Shown: positions 1 through 9,534 of the stretch, in pieces
Layout of the letters: every line of letters begins with the position of its first letter
How positions within the stretch are numbered: the first letter of the stretch is position 1
From: a bacterium
Lineage (GTDB): Bacteria; JAHJDO01
DNA length: 41,318 bases
NCBI GenBank assembly: GCA_030611945.1
Contig: JAUWOV010000005.1
Location: 1 to 41,318 of the forward strand
Direction of reading: 5' to 3'
The notes under the pieces: generated by a model
The model's database searches: none
What the model saw: the letters and a program-made list of their open reading frames with translations, nothing else
What the model was told of the DNA's origin: nothing
Program-made: the position numbers and the translations under genes

Positions 1-318
1 GCAAAGAATCTTACATATCTGGTTAATTTAAGGAAGAATGTTGATTTAAAGATTAAAGAAGATGTTTTTGAAGATCTTAAAAATCACTTAACGGATGTAA
101 CAGATAAGATATATTATGTGAGAAAGCATACACGTAGAATGGAGAAACTTCTGAAGAATGCCGTCAATCTGAAAGCAGAGGAGAAGTCTAATTTATTCTT
201 TGAAGAATTAAAACCTCTAATGGAGCATATAAGAAAACATGTTGATGAACTTGAATGTGTTGTAGCTGATGAGCATTGGGATCTGCCGAAGTATAGGGAG
301 ATGCTGTTTGTGCAGTAA
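1..318 (+). CDS. Glutamine synthetase type III, C-terminal fragment (5' end outside window)
   Basis: Frame 1 is open from base 1; C-terminus ...HVDELECVVADEHWDLPKYREMLFVQ resembles the GSIII tail. Confidence 0.75.
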   Translation, partial: AKNLTYLVNLRKNVDLKIKEDVFEDLKNHLTDVTDKIYYVRKHTRRMEKLLKNAVNLKAEEKSNLFFEELKPLMEHIRKHVDELECVVADEHWDLPKYREMLFVQ

Positions 319-322
319 AGAA

Positions 323-354
323 AGGCACAAAGCGGCAAAGGCACACAGGCACAA
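323..354. repeat. Four degenerate octamers AGGCACAA/AGCGGCAA/AGGCACAC/AGGCACAA
   Basis: Direct reading; same unit and length as 35374..35405. Confidence 0.85.
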
Positions 355-372
355 AGAACTAAAAATATAAAT

Positions 373-1095
373 ATGCATATCTTGTCAGAGAGAATAGTTT
401 CATGGCTTAGAGAGCAGGTGAAAAAGTCCGAAGCCAAAGGTTTGGTTTTTGGTCTTAGCGGAGGTATTGATTCTGCTTGTGTCGGGGTTCTTTGTAAGAA
501 GGCTTTCGGAAATAATTGTCTTGGGCTGATAATGCCGTGTGAGAGCCATAGCGACGATGAAGATATGGCATTACTGGTTGCGAACAAGTTCTCAATTCCG
601 GTTAAGAAAATATCTCTTGATGAACCGTTTAGGGAGCTTTTAAAAATTCTGCCCCATTCAGACAATCATCTCTCCATAGCAAATGTAAAGCCGAGACTCA
701 GGATGCTTACTTTGTATTATTTCGCCAGCAATTATGACTACCTTGTTGCAGGGACAGACAATAAAACAGAGGCGATGTTAGGTTATTATACCAAATACGG
801 AGATGGCGGAGTGGATATCCTTCCTATCGGAAACATGTTCAAGAGTCAGGTGAGAGAACTGGCGCGGGAATTGAACATACCGAGGGAGATAATAGAAAGA
901 AAACCATCTGCAGGCCTGTGGCAAGGTCAATTTGACGAAGACGAAATGGGGCTCTTATATGACGAAGTAGACGGCATATTAAAGGCAATCGAAAGCAATG
1001 ATACTACAGATACAGACAGACAAAAGCTTGATAAAGTAATGAACATGATATCAAACTCACAGCATAAACGAGACCCTATTCCTGTATTTGTGTAG
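373..1095 (+). CDS. nadE: NH3-dependent NAD+ synthetase
   Basis: GLSGGIDSACVGVL PP-loop, AGTDNKTEAMLGYYTKYGDGGVDILPIG, KPSAGLWQGQFDEDEMG. Confidence 0.93.
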   Translation: MHILSERIVSWLREQVKKSEAKGLVFGLSGGIDSACVGVLCKKAFGNNCLGLIMPCESHSDDEDMALLVANKFSIPVKKISLDEPFRELLKILPHSDNHLSIANVKPRLRMLTLYYFASNYDYLVAGTDNKTEAMLGYYTKYGDGGVDILPIGNMFKSQVRELARELNIPREIIERKPSAGLWQGQFDEDEMGLLYDEVDGILKAIESNDTTDTDRQKLDKVMNMISNSQHKRDPIPVFV

Positions 1096-1104
1096 GGACG
1101 GGGC

Positions 1105-1275
1105 CTAAATTTCTGCAACAGCAACTGATTCAGCAGGCTCTTCCATAAGCGATGGATTAATCTCTGCTTTGTCTGTTTTTACTTTGTATCCTCTGTAGCA
1201 TTTTTCACAGACTTCCTTATTGTTCTTAAAATATACCGAGTCTACTTCATTCTTGCATATTTCGCATATATACAT
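1105..1275 (-). CDS. 56-aa CxxC...CxxC zinc-ribbon-like protein (not in ORF track)
   Basis: Reverse-complement translation MYICEICKNEVDSVYFKNNKEVCEKCYRGYKVKTDKAEINPSLMEEPAESVAVAEI*; upstream AGGAGGTGA ribosome-binding site. Confidence 0.75.
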   Translation of the reverse strand: MYICEICKNEVDSVYFKNNKEVCEKCYRGYKVKTDKAEINPSLMEEPAESVAVAEI

Positions 1276-1280
1276 TTACT

Positions 1281-1463
1281 TCACCTCCTCACATTTTTAT
1301 ACATTTGCCCTTCAAGCCACTCATCTATTGTTTTTCTCTTAAAACGCCATTGGTTTGAGAGTTTCACAGCAGGAATCTTTGCATTATTAGCAAGTTTATA
1401 GACTGTTCTCTCGTTCATTTTAATGTAATCAGCTACGTCTTTTATAGTCATTATTTCACTCAT
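1281..1463 (-). CDS. Excisionase-family helix-turn-helix DNA-binding protein
   Basis: MSEIMTIKDVADYIKMNERTVYKLANNAKIPAVKLSNQWRFKRKTIDEWLEGQ; internal ATG preferred over the ORF-track start at 1499. Confidence 0.8.
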   Translation of the reverse strand: MSEIMTIKDVADYIKMNERTVYKLANNAKIPAVKLSNQWRFKRKTIDEWLEGQMYKNVRR

Positions 1464-1584
1464 GTACAAAATTCTAACATTAAAATACATAGATGTCAAG
1501 AGAAAAGTTTATTTTTGTATAAAAACAATATTAAACTACCTTGTAATACAATAAACTGACAGTTCTAAGTGTTTTTCCAATTCG

Positions 1585-1614
1585 CTTGATTTTAGTTTGT
1601 GGAACTATTACACT
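1585..1614. repeat. 30-bp dispersed repeat, copy 1
   Basis: CTTGATTTTAGTTTGTGGAACTATTACACT, 26/30 gapless identity to 4782..4811. Confidence 0.7.
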
Positions 1615-1690
1615 AAGCTTCATGTTTGAGAACTTTGTAAGATAAAATCAGATTTCTTTTCAGGAGATTTGTAAGATTGGTTTTAGCAAA

Positions 1691-2401
1691 ATGAAATTAT
1701 CAATAATTATTCCTGTATATAATGAAAAAAATACAATAGAAGAAGTTTTAAATCGTGTTTTGGCTGTTGACCTTTCAGAGTTTAATTTAAAAAGAGAAAT
1801 TATTATTATTGATGACGGTTCTTATGACGGGACAAGAGAAATTTTAGATAAGATGGCAAAAAATAGAGACAGTGATTATAATCAAATAAAGGTAATTTAC
1901 CATCAAAAAAATTACGGGAAAGGAAGAGTGGTAAGAACTGGCTTTAAATATATGACAGGCGATGTTGCTATCATTCAGGATGCTGACTTAGAGCTTCGTC
2001 CTGAAGATCAGCCGTTGTTATTATTGCCAATAATTGAGGGGAAGACAAAGGTAGTGTTTGGCTCGAGATTTAGAAAAAAGGTTAAAGGTGTAAACTTTTA
2101 TACTTTAGTTGCTAATAAAATATTTACATTTTTCACAAATTTTCTTTACGGGGTTCATATTACAGATGTTATGACTTGTTATAAAGTAATGAATAGAGAA
2201 GTAATAAAGAAACTCCAACTTTGCAGTGATAAATTTGATGTTGAGCCGGAACTTGCAGCTAAGATATGCAAATCTGGATACAAAATTTACGAAGTACCTG
2301 TTTCTTATAATCCGCGAAAGTTTAAGAGCGGGAAGAAAATAAAATTTTCTGATAGTTTTCCTGTGCTGTGGGCTTTATTCAAATACCGATTTGTTGATTA
2401 G
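1691..2401 (+). CDS. Family 2 glycosyltransferase, dolichyl-phosphate mannose synthase-like
   Basis: LSIIIPVYNEKNTIEEVL, IIDDGSYDGT, QDADLELRPED. Confidence 0.9.
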   Translation: MKLSIIIPVYNEKNTIEEVLNRVLAVDLSEFNLKREIIIIDDGSYDGTREILDKMAKNRDSDYNQIKVIYHQKNYGKGRVVRTGFKYMTGDVAIIQDADLELRPEDQPLLLLPIIEGKTKVVFGSRFRKKVKGVNFYTLVANKIFTFFTNFLYGVHITDVMTCYKVMNREVIKKLQLCSDKFDVEPELAAKICKSGYKIYEVPVSYNPRKFKSGKKIKFSDSFPVLWALFKYRFVD

Positions 2402-2410
2402 GAGAGTGAT

Positions 2411-3025
2411 ATGAAAAAGACAGTTATCCAGAGTATCTGGGATTTTATAGGGTTTCCACTAAGCGCATTTCTTTTAGATGAACCTGCTCAGAAGAAACTA
2501 GGTCTTACAACTTTAAAAGAGAGAAGATTGTTTGCAGTTCTGCCTTTGCTTCAGGGTAATGTTCTTGATATTGGTTGTGGGCACAATGAACTAATTAAAT
2601 CTTACAGAGCAAAAGGAAGACAGGGGGTAGGTGCTGATGTCTTCCCATTTGAAGGAGTTGATAAAATTGTTGATACAACTAAATTGCCGTATGCCGATAA
2701 ACAATTTGATACAGTAACGATTATAGCAGCTCTTAACCATATTCCTTTAGGAAAGAGAATAGCAGTTCTAAATGAAGCATATCGTGTACTTGAAAACAAA
2801 GGTAGACTGATTGTAACAATGATAAATGGAACAATCGGATATCTTTGTCACAAATTGATGTGGTGGGATTTCGATCAGGGAGAAAGGGAGGTGGATTGGA
2901 AAGAAGAGAATTATGGATTGTCAAATAAATATGTGACGGAGATTATTGGGAAGTGCGGTTTCCGTCTCATAAAGAGAAAGCGTTTTGTTTATGGATTGAA
3001 TAACCTTTTTATTTTTGAAAAGTAA
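2411..3025 (+). CDS. Class I SAM-dependent methyltransferase
   Basis: NVLDIGCGHNELIKSY motif I and downstream Rossmann features. Confidence 0.85.
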   Translation: MKKTVIQSIWDFIGFPLSAFLLDEPAQKKLGLTTLKERRLFAVLPLLQGNVLDIGCGHNELIKSYRAKGRQGVGADVFPFEGVDKIVDTTKLPYADKQFDTVTIIAALNHIPLGKRIAVLNEAYRVLENKGRLIVTMINGTIGYLCHKLMWWDFDQGEREVDWKEENYGLSNKYVTEIIGKCGFRLIKRKRFVYGLNNLFIFEK

Positions 3026-4773
3026 TGATGAAGATACTTTACCGTTATAAAATTTTGGTATTTTTTATTGTATTGCTTTCTTTATTCTTAAATCTTTACG
3101 GAATTAATTGGGGAGTACCTGATAAAGAAAGGATAAATCTTGTATTTGAGGATGTATCTTTAGTTAAAATTCTTTCTGAAGAGATGCAAAAATCAAGGGA
3201 GGAAATTTATGAAAAAATGGAATTCTGGGCTGATCCGTCTCAACCAATGAAGGAAAAAACAATAGAAGTAGAAATAAAAAATGAGAAGTTATCAATTTCC
3301 AGAAAAATGATTGATGCAGCAAGGTCGTATTTAATCCGCTCTTATGGAGATGATGAACAACATACATTAATCTGTATGGGCAATATGAATCCTTCGAAAT
3401 TAAATTTTAATCCCCGATTTTTCATTTATGGAGGAGGATACTTATACCCGGTAGCTGTGGGATTAAAAATTGCTTCTCTTTTCAATTATTTAGATCTAAA
3501 TTCAGATATAAAGTATTATTTTTTAAATCCACAACAGATGGGGAAAATGTTTACTACAGGGAGGATTATTGGAGCAATATTTTGTGCCATTGCTACTTAT
3601 TTAATTTTTCTTTGTGGAATTAATCTTTATGGAATTCGAACCGGTTTAATTGCCAGTTTATTATTTTCTGTTGTTCCTGGAACAGTTATTTTTAGTCACC
3701 ATTTAAAACCTTATGCTCTTACTATTTTTTGGATGATGCTTTCTTTTTACTGGGTAACCAGAATATTAAAAGAAGATAAAATTAAATTACCCATTCTTGC
3801 TGGTTTATTTGCTGGTTTTTCTGCAGGGACTAATCTTCTCAGCGGTTTCGTTTTATTTTTTATCCCTTTTGCTTATTTTTTGAGGAAATTGCCTCAGGAA
3901 AATATTAGTAAAAAATTAAAAATGATTTTAATTGCAATTGCGTTTTTTATTGTCGGATTTTTATTAACAAATCCATACTGGCTTTCTTCTCTTAAAAATG
4001 TGGTTAATGAATATAAAACTGCATCCGGTTGTTGGGGATTTAATCCTACTGTTGGAAATTTATATTATTATTTAAGGTATACTCTATCTAGTGTTTTTGG
4101 TATTCCGTTATTAATTTTCATTATTTGTGGTATTGCTTATGCTTTTTATAAAAGGGAAAAACAGGATATTTTAATTTTACCTCTTCTTCTCTTAATGCTC
4201 ATTTATTTTGCTTCTTCAACGACCAAGTTTGCCCATTACGGAATTTTCCTTGCTCCTTTTTTAATTTTCCTTGTCGGACGATTTTTTGCTGTTGGGTTAT
4301 CTAAAACTAAACGGTTAAAATGGATAACGTTAATTTTTTTAATTTTTGTCTCTTTTTATACTTTCTCTTATTCTTTTTCTTATGATAAAATTTTTGCTCA
4401 GAAGAATACAAGAACAATTGCAGGGGAATGGATTAATAATAATATTTCTCAAGGTTCAAAGATTGGGTTGCTTGGACTTCCTTCACCATGGAGAACACCC
4501 CCATTTAGTTTTTTTAGATATAGTTTGGAAATTACTGGTTTTGATAAGGAAATAATCAGAAAAAAACAACCTAAATATTTTATTTTAAGTGAATATCAAT
4601 GGCAAAGAAGCATAGGTTATAAAGAAATGAGAAAATGGTTTGAAAATTATAGAGAGATAAAAAGATTTGAAAAAATTCCGAATTTCTTTGTTTTTAAATT
4701 TAAAAGAACAGAAAATTCTCCTCATGATTGGTGTATTCCCAATCCCACAATTCTAATTTTTGAAAGGAAATAA
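3025..4773 (+). CDS. Multi-pass GT39/ArnT-like glycosyltransferase
   Basis: Many TM segments, N-terminal acidic region, NMNPSKLNFNPRFFIYGGGYLYP motif shared with 7697..9433. Confidence 0.78.
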   Translation: MMKILYRYKILVFFIVLLSLFLNLYGINWGVPDKERINLVFEDVSLVKILSEEMQKSREEIYEKMEFWADPSQPMKEKTIEVEIKNEKLSISRKMIDAARSYLIRSYGDDEQHTLICMGNMNPSKLNFNPRFFIYGGGYLYPVAVGLKIASLFNYLDLNSDIKYYFLNPQQMGKMFTTGRIIGAIFCAIATYLIFLCGINLYGIRTGLIASLLFSVVPGTVIFSHHLKPYALTIFWMMLSFYWVTRILKEDKIKLPILAGLFAGFSAGTNLLSGFVLFFIPFAYFLRKLPQENISKKLKMILIAIAFFIVGFLLTNPYWLSSLKNVVNEYKTASGCWGFNPTVGNLYYYLRYTLSSVFGIPLLIFIICGIAYAFYKREKQDILILPLLLLMLIYFASSTTKFAHYGIFLAPFLIFLVGRFFAVGLSKTKRLKWITLIFLIFVSFYTFSYSFSYDKIFAQKNTRTIAGEWINNNISQGSKIGLLGLPSPWRTPPFSFFRYSLEITGFDKEIIRKKQPKYFILSEYQWQRSIGYKEMRKWFENYREIKRFEKIPNFFVFKFKRTENSPHDWCIPNPTILIFERK

Positions 4774-4781
4774 GCTCCTTT

Positions 4782-4811
4782 CTTGATTTTAGTTTATAAA
4801 GCTATTACACT
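4782..4811. repeat. 30-bp dispersed repeat, copy 2
   Basis: CTTGATTTTAGTTTATAAAGCTATTACACT. Confidence 0.7.
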
Positions 4812-4836
4812 TACATTTGAAATTGTTTAAAGAAAT

Positions 4837-6051
4837 ATGAAAGAAAAATTAAACAGCATAATTTATATGCAGTCCAAGAGAAAAGCGATCCTTTTTATCT
4901 TTATAACGGCCTTGTTATTCAGGCTTATTGGTCTGTTTTTTGTTGATATACATAATCTTGAATACGGAGATCTGGCATATCAAACAATAGTTGATAATTT
5001 ATTAGATGGAAATGGATATACAACAGGGAAGTATCTTGCATTCAGGCCTCCTTTATTCCCGCTAATGCACGCAGGGATATTAGCTGTTTTTGGCAGAGAT
5101 AATATACTTGCCTTAAGAATCTTTTTTATATTGATAGGTTCTATTACATGCGTTGGGTTGTATTTGATTGCAAGAGATATCTTCAAACTCAAACTTGCCA
5201 TGCTGGCAGGTTTATGGCTGGCTCTCAGTCCGCAGCATATCTGGTATAATATTCATATCCTGTCAGAATGCCCTTATACATTATTTCTGGTGTTTCTTGT
5301 GTATTTTCTGCTTAAAGCTGTTCACAAAAATAAACTGGTATTTTCATGTACAGCTGGCATTCTGCTTGGATTTTCTTTGTTAACCAGATCTATACTAGCA
5401 GGTTTTATTCCTTTTATTTTTTTATGGATATTTATTGTTTGTAAAAACAAGTTAAGTGTCTTAAAGCATTTTGCTGTTTTTTTAATACCCGCTTTACTAA
5501 TTATTTCTCCATGGGTTGTAAGAAATTATATGGTTTTAAATACATTTATCCCTTTCTCTACCGATGGAGCAGAGGTGTTTTTCTATGCTAATAATCCAGG
5601 CGTGCTTCATTCAGAGACTGGATTTTGCAGCAAATATTCACCCGAAGTTACGAAAGGGTTAGGGGAGATTGAAATACAGAGAGCATATTATAATTTTGGA
5701 TTAAATTTCATAAGAAACAATCCTGATGAATTTCTGAGGAATGCAATGGATAGATTCATACAGTTCTGGCGGCCATTTCCAAATGTAAAATTTCCGCAAG
5801 TAAAACCGGTATACGCTATAGTATATTTCTTGAGTTATCTTCCCGTTTTGATATTGTTGTTTATAGGTATGCCTTTATCTTTTAGACATCTTAAATACAC
5901 AGGTTTAATATATCTTCTGATTATTTATTGTACTGGCGTTCATATGGTGCTTCTTGCATGTATAAGATATAGAGAGCCTTTAATGCCGTTTTTAATACTT
6001 TTTGCTGTTTTTGGTATAACAAGTTTAACGCAAAATGGTAAAAGAGCTTGA
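4837..6051 (+). CDS. GT39-like membrane glycosyltransferase
   Basis: YGDLAYQTIVDNLLDGNGYTTGKYLAFRPPLFPLMHAGIL; paralogue of 12472..13689 (PWVVRNYMVL... vs PWTIRNYIVF...). Confidence 0.82.
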   Translation: MKEKLNSIIYMQSKRKAILFIFITALLFRLIGLFFVDIHNLEYGDLAYQTIVDNLLDGNGYTTGKYLAFRPPLFPLMHAGILAVFGRDNILALRIFFILIGSITCVGLYLIARDIFKLKLAMLAGLWLALSPQHIWYNIHILSECPYTLFLVFLVYFLLKAVHKNKLVFSCTAGILLGFSLLTRSILAGFIPFIFLWIFIVCKNKLSVLKHFAVFLIPALLIISPWVVRNYMVLNTFIPFSTDGAEVFFYANNPGVLHSETGFCSKYSPEVTKGLGEIEIQRAYYNFGLNFIRNNPDEFLRNAMDRFIQFWRPFPNVKFPQVKPVYAIVYFLSYLPVLILLFIGMPLSFRHLKYTGLIYLLIIYCTGVHMVLLACIRYREPLMPFLILFAVFGITSLTQNGKRA

Positions 6052-6782
6052 AGATTATCGCAGATAATAGAGAGTTTTATGATAAAGCCTGGGAAGAATG
6101 GGATGATATGGAACAATACGCTCCGACACCCAGACATCTCAGGAATTTTATACTCTCACTTGTAAAAGAATGTAACGATATAGCCTCTGTTTGTGATATT
6201 GGCTGTGGTAACGGCTTTGTATTAGAAGGCGTCAATGAATTAAGTAAAGATTATATTTTAACCGGCACAGAACTTTCAGAAGCTGTTTTAAAAAAAGCAA
6301 AAAAGCGTGTTCCAAATTCCACATTTGTAAAATTGAATATTGAAAGAGAAACATTAGTCCAAAAATTTGATTTAGTCATATGTTCTCAAGTGCTTGAGCA
6401 CATACAAAATGATATTTCAGCCTTAAAAAATATCTATAATATGACTAATAAATATTTTATTTTGACTGTTCCCACAGGAAGATTTGACTCAACAAGCAGA
6501 TTGATGGGGCATTACAGGCATTACTCTGTGAAAGAGATAAAAAACAAACTGCGCGCCGCAAACTTTGAAATTCTTAAAGAAAAAATATGGGGATTCCCAT
6601 TCCATTCTTTGTATAAGCATACTTTGAACCTTTTGCCGGATATACAAAAAAAGAAAATTGGTTTTGGGAAGTACAATTTTTTAAAAAAACAATTTTGCAA
6701 AGTTCTCTATTGGTTGTTTTTTTTAAATGTTTTTCCTTTTGGAAATGATATTATTCTACTGACAAAAAAATGCAGCAAATGA
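6048..6782 (+). CDS. Class I SAM-dependent methyltransferase (TTG start)
   Basis: VCDIGCGNGFVLEGV, FDLVICSQVLEHIQN. Confidence 0.87.
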   Translation: MKIIADNREFYDKAWEEWDDMEQYAPTPRHLRNFILSLVKECNDIASVCDIGCGNGFVLEGVNELSKDYILTGTELSEAVLKKAKKRVPNSTFVKLNIERETLVQKFDLVICSQVLEHIQNDISALKNIYNMTNKYFILTVPTGRFDSTSRLMGHYRHYSVKEIKNKLRAANFEILKEKIWGFPFHSLYKHTLNLLPDIQKKKIGFGKYNFLKKQFCKVLYWLFFLNVFPFGNDIILLTKKCSK

Positions 6783-6823
6783 GTTATAAATAACCATGGT
6801 CGTAGTATTGTAAAGGAATTATT

Positions 6824-7576
6824 ATGTGGCGTGGCAAAAAAGTAGTAGTTGTTTTCCCAACATACAATGAAAAAAATTCTATAAGGAATGCAGTCAGTGA
6901 GATGTTTGCAGAAGAATACGTTGATGATGTTATTGTAGTTAATAATAATGCGGTTTTTGGAACAGATGAAGAAGTTAAAAAGACCAAAGCAAAATTGATT
7001 TATGAAGAAAAACAGGGTTATGGGTATTCAATAAAATGCGGACTTAAAGAAGCTTTAAGATTAGAAGCAGATTTTATTATCATATCAGAACCAGACGGAA
7101 CATTTATATCTCATGATGTAGTTAAGTTGCTAGCCTATTCTGACGATTTTGATGCTGTCTTTGGCACAAGGACCACAAAAGAACTGATAATGCAGGGCGC
7201 AAATATGGGAGTTTTTCTTAAATGGGGAAACTGGACAGTTGCAAAAATGGTAGAACTGCTGTTCAATACAACTGTGTTGACAGATGTTGGATGCACAATG
7301 AAGCTTCTGAGTAGAAATGCATTAGAAAAAATAAAGGATCAATTCACAGTTGGAGGCTCACGCTTTGGTGTGGAGCTTATGCTTCTGGTAGTAATTAACA
7401 GAATAAATTTTTTTGAAATACCTTTAAATTATAGCAGGAGGGTTGGTCTCTCCTCTGTTACAGGGAAAAAACATGTGGCTTTTCTTCTGGGGCTTAAGAT
7501 GATTTCTCTAATTATTAAATATAGAATAAAAAGTATGTTTTGTAAATTTAGGTTAAAGAGAAAGCAACTTGGATAA
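6824..7576 (+). CDS. Family 2 glycosyltransferase
   Basis: VVVVFPTYNEKNSIRNAV, SEPDGTFI, DVGCTMKLLSR. Confidence 0.87.
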   Translation: MWRGKKVVVVFPTYNEKNSIRNAVSEMFAEEYVDDVIVVNNNAVFGTDEEVKKTKAKLIYEEKQGYGYSIKCGLKEALRLEADFIIISEPDGTFISHDVVKLLAYSDDFDAVFGTRTTKELIMQGANMGVFLKWGNWTVAKMVELLFNTTVLTDVGCTMKLLSRNALEKIKDQFTVGGSRFGVELMLLVVINRINFFEIPLNYSRRVGLSSVTGKKHVAFLLGLKMISLIIKYRIKSMFCKFRLKRKQLG

Positions 7577-7817
7577 AAGACTAAAACACTGGTTGTCATA
7601 TTTCTTTTTGTGGACTTTTTGTTATCTTTTTTACCCCTGCTGGCTAGTTCAAGGTTCTCCTTTTAAAAGATATATATGGCTTTTATTATTATTCGTCTAT
7701 TTTGTGGTATTTAGTGTTTTGTATTTTAATACTACTATAATCGGATTTATGTACCAGAGATCCGCTGAAACGCCGAACTGTTTAAACGTAATTCCCATGA
7801 ATGAAAGAGGCTTGTAA
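7569..7817 (+). CDS. Short hydrophobic ORF, possible truncated membrane protein
   Basis: Overlaps the upstream GT2 by 8 nt; ~60 hydrophobic residues, then antisense to the 3' end of 7697..9433. Confidence 0.35.
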   Translation: MDKRLKHWLSYFFLWTFCYLFYPCWLVQGSPFKRYIWLLLLFVYFVVFSVLYFNTTIIGFMYQRSAETPNCLNVIPMNERGL

Positions 7818-9433
7818 AATGTCTTATATATCTCATAGTCTTGAGATGTAAACAAACTATGAAAAAACCCGCCTGAAAGAGCTCCTTTTTTAATCTCTTC
7901 AATACTATTGTTGAGTCCATATTGTATGTTTGAAGTTATAAAATATTCAGGCTTTTTCTTCTGTAATGCAGAATAGTCATTGCCAACTATAACCAGTTTA
8001 TATCTATTCTCATCTACAGGCGGAATCTGATATTGCCATGGAATCTCTGTCATACCAATGGCTGCCCCTTTCTCTATGTTTTGAGCAATCCATTCCCCTG
8101 CCTCAGTTCTTATGTTTTTTTCTACCAAAAGTTTTTCATAGCCCATTCCGTAACAGAATGTGAATAACAGAACAAAGATGATTATAGAATAACCGATATG
8201 TTTTTTTATGGATTTCAGCTTGTTTAATAGTTCAAACCATCCACTGCATCCAAGAATAATAAGTAAAGGAACAATAGGAAGAATATATCTTGTAAAATGT
8301 TTAGAAAAGAAAGAAATAAAAACAAAGAAAAAGAGTATCCATGATAAAAGAAGCAAAACCACTTTTTCTACAAAGATTTTATTTCTTTTAAAAAACAGCA
8401 TTTTAATTAGAATACCAATTAAAGCAAAAATAAAAAGAGGAGTGCCTAGGCCATATTTTAAACTGGAAATATAGAATCTCCAGCTAAAAGATAATCCTGT
8501 ATGCTCACTCAGGGCAATCAAAGGTTTGGGGAAAGTTATGAAGAAGTAAGGATTTGTTATGAAAAAGAAGAGCAAGAACACTGCAACGGTTAAGGCAAGT
8601 CCTTTAAACAGACGTTTTAAATCCTTACAACTAAGAATAATTCCGATTACAGGTATTATCAGGCTTGCGCCAAAGGTTAGCTTTGTTCCACAGGCAAGAC
8701 CGGAAAACAGACCTGCCAAGAAAACTTTTTTGAAGGAAAATTTTTCAATAAATTTGACCGTAACAAACAGACATACCATTATCCAGAATAGGCCGGGAAC
8801 ATCAACATACATGTAATGGGCATTTAATAACACTAAAGGCGTGAATAAAATTAAGAGACTGCTTATAAATGAACCAATATTATTTTTAAACACCTTTTTA
8901 AATATAAAGTAGCTTAAAACAATAATCCCAATACCATATAACGCTGTTACAAATCTTCCAACTATATAAAACTTAGCAATCTCTTCAGGGTGAAGAAAAT
9001 AGAAGGCAATATCAGAAGTAACAACAATTAAATTAAACTTGGAAAGTAAAAAAAGTAAAAAACCTATCACATATAAATACGCCCCGCCAACTGTAAACTG
9101 ATTAGGATTAAAATCCAATTCTTTTGGATTCATAGCAGATAGGCTTTTTATCAAATAATACTCATCTGGATGGTAACTTCTTATAGGATTGTACAGATTT
9201 CTGGGCGCTTTTTTTTCTGCTTCTTCAGAATGGTAGGCTAAATGCAATCTCATGCCTTTTCGTGTTGCTTTGTTAGGAAAGCGCTTAATAATTTGTATTC
9301 TCTTATTCAAGCTTGTCTGGTTATGGAAATACAAAATATTTAAAAATTTTGATGGTAATCCGAATTCTAGTCCTAAAAAGTATATAAAAGATATAAGCAA
9401 TAAAAATAGCAAAAACGATTTTTTAGTTTTCAT
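7697..9433 (-). CDS. Multi-pass GT39-like glycosyltransferase
   Basis: HPDEYYLIKSLSAMNPKELDFNPNQFTVGGAYLYVIG, many TM segments, RTEAGEWIAQNI shared with RTIAGEWINNNI in 3025..4773. Confidence 0.85.
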   Translation of the reverse strand: MKTKKSFLLFLLLISFIYFLGLEFGLPSKFLNILYFHNQTSLNKRIQIIKRFPNKATRKGMRLHLAYHSEEAEKKAPRNLYNPIRSYHPDEYYLIKSLSAMNPKELDFNPNQFTVGGAYLYVIGFLLFLLSKFNLIVVTSDIAFYFLHPEEIAKFYIVGRFVTALYGIGIIVLSYFIFKKVFKNNIGSFISSLLILFTPLVLLNAHYMYVDVPGLFWIMVCLFVTVKFIEKFSFKKVFLAGLFSGLACGTKLTFGASLIIPVIGIILSCKDLKRLFKGLALTVAVFLLFFFITNPYFFITFPKPLIALSEHTGLSFSWRFYISSLKYGLGTPLFIFALIGILIKMLFFKRNKIFVEKVVLLLLSWILFFFVFISFFSKHFTRYILPIVPLLIILGCSGWFELLNKLKSIKKHIGYSIIIFVLLFTFCYGMGYEKLLVEKNIRTEAGEWIAQNIEKGAAIGMTEIPWQYQIPPVDENRYKLVIVGNDYSALQKKKPEYFITSNIQYGLNNSIEEIKKGALSGGFFHSLFTSQDYEIYKTFYKPLSFMGITFKQFGVSADLWYINPIIVVLKYKTLNTTK

Positions 9434-9534
9434 TAATTAAACGCTCAAGAATTTCAAACTATTTTTTATTCTAACATAAATTTGTCTTGAAAATAAAATT
9501 ATTGTAAAATAGAAAAATATAGGATTTAACCAAG

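Noticed and set aside
114-665. 183-aa minus-strand ORF
   Set aside because: Antisense to the glutamine synthetase tail and nadE, both with clear family motifs; low-complexity Ser/Phe composition typical of shadow ORFs.
1281-1463. Excisionase as evidence of a prophage
   Set aside because: No integrase or phage structural genes in the window; this HTH family is also used by ordinary regulators.
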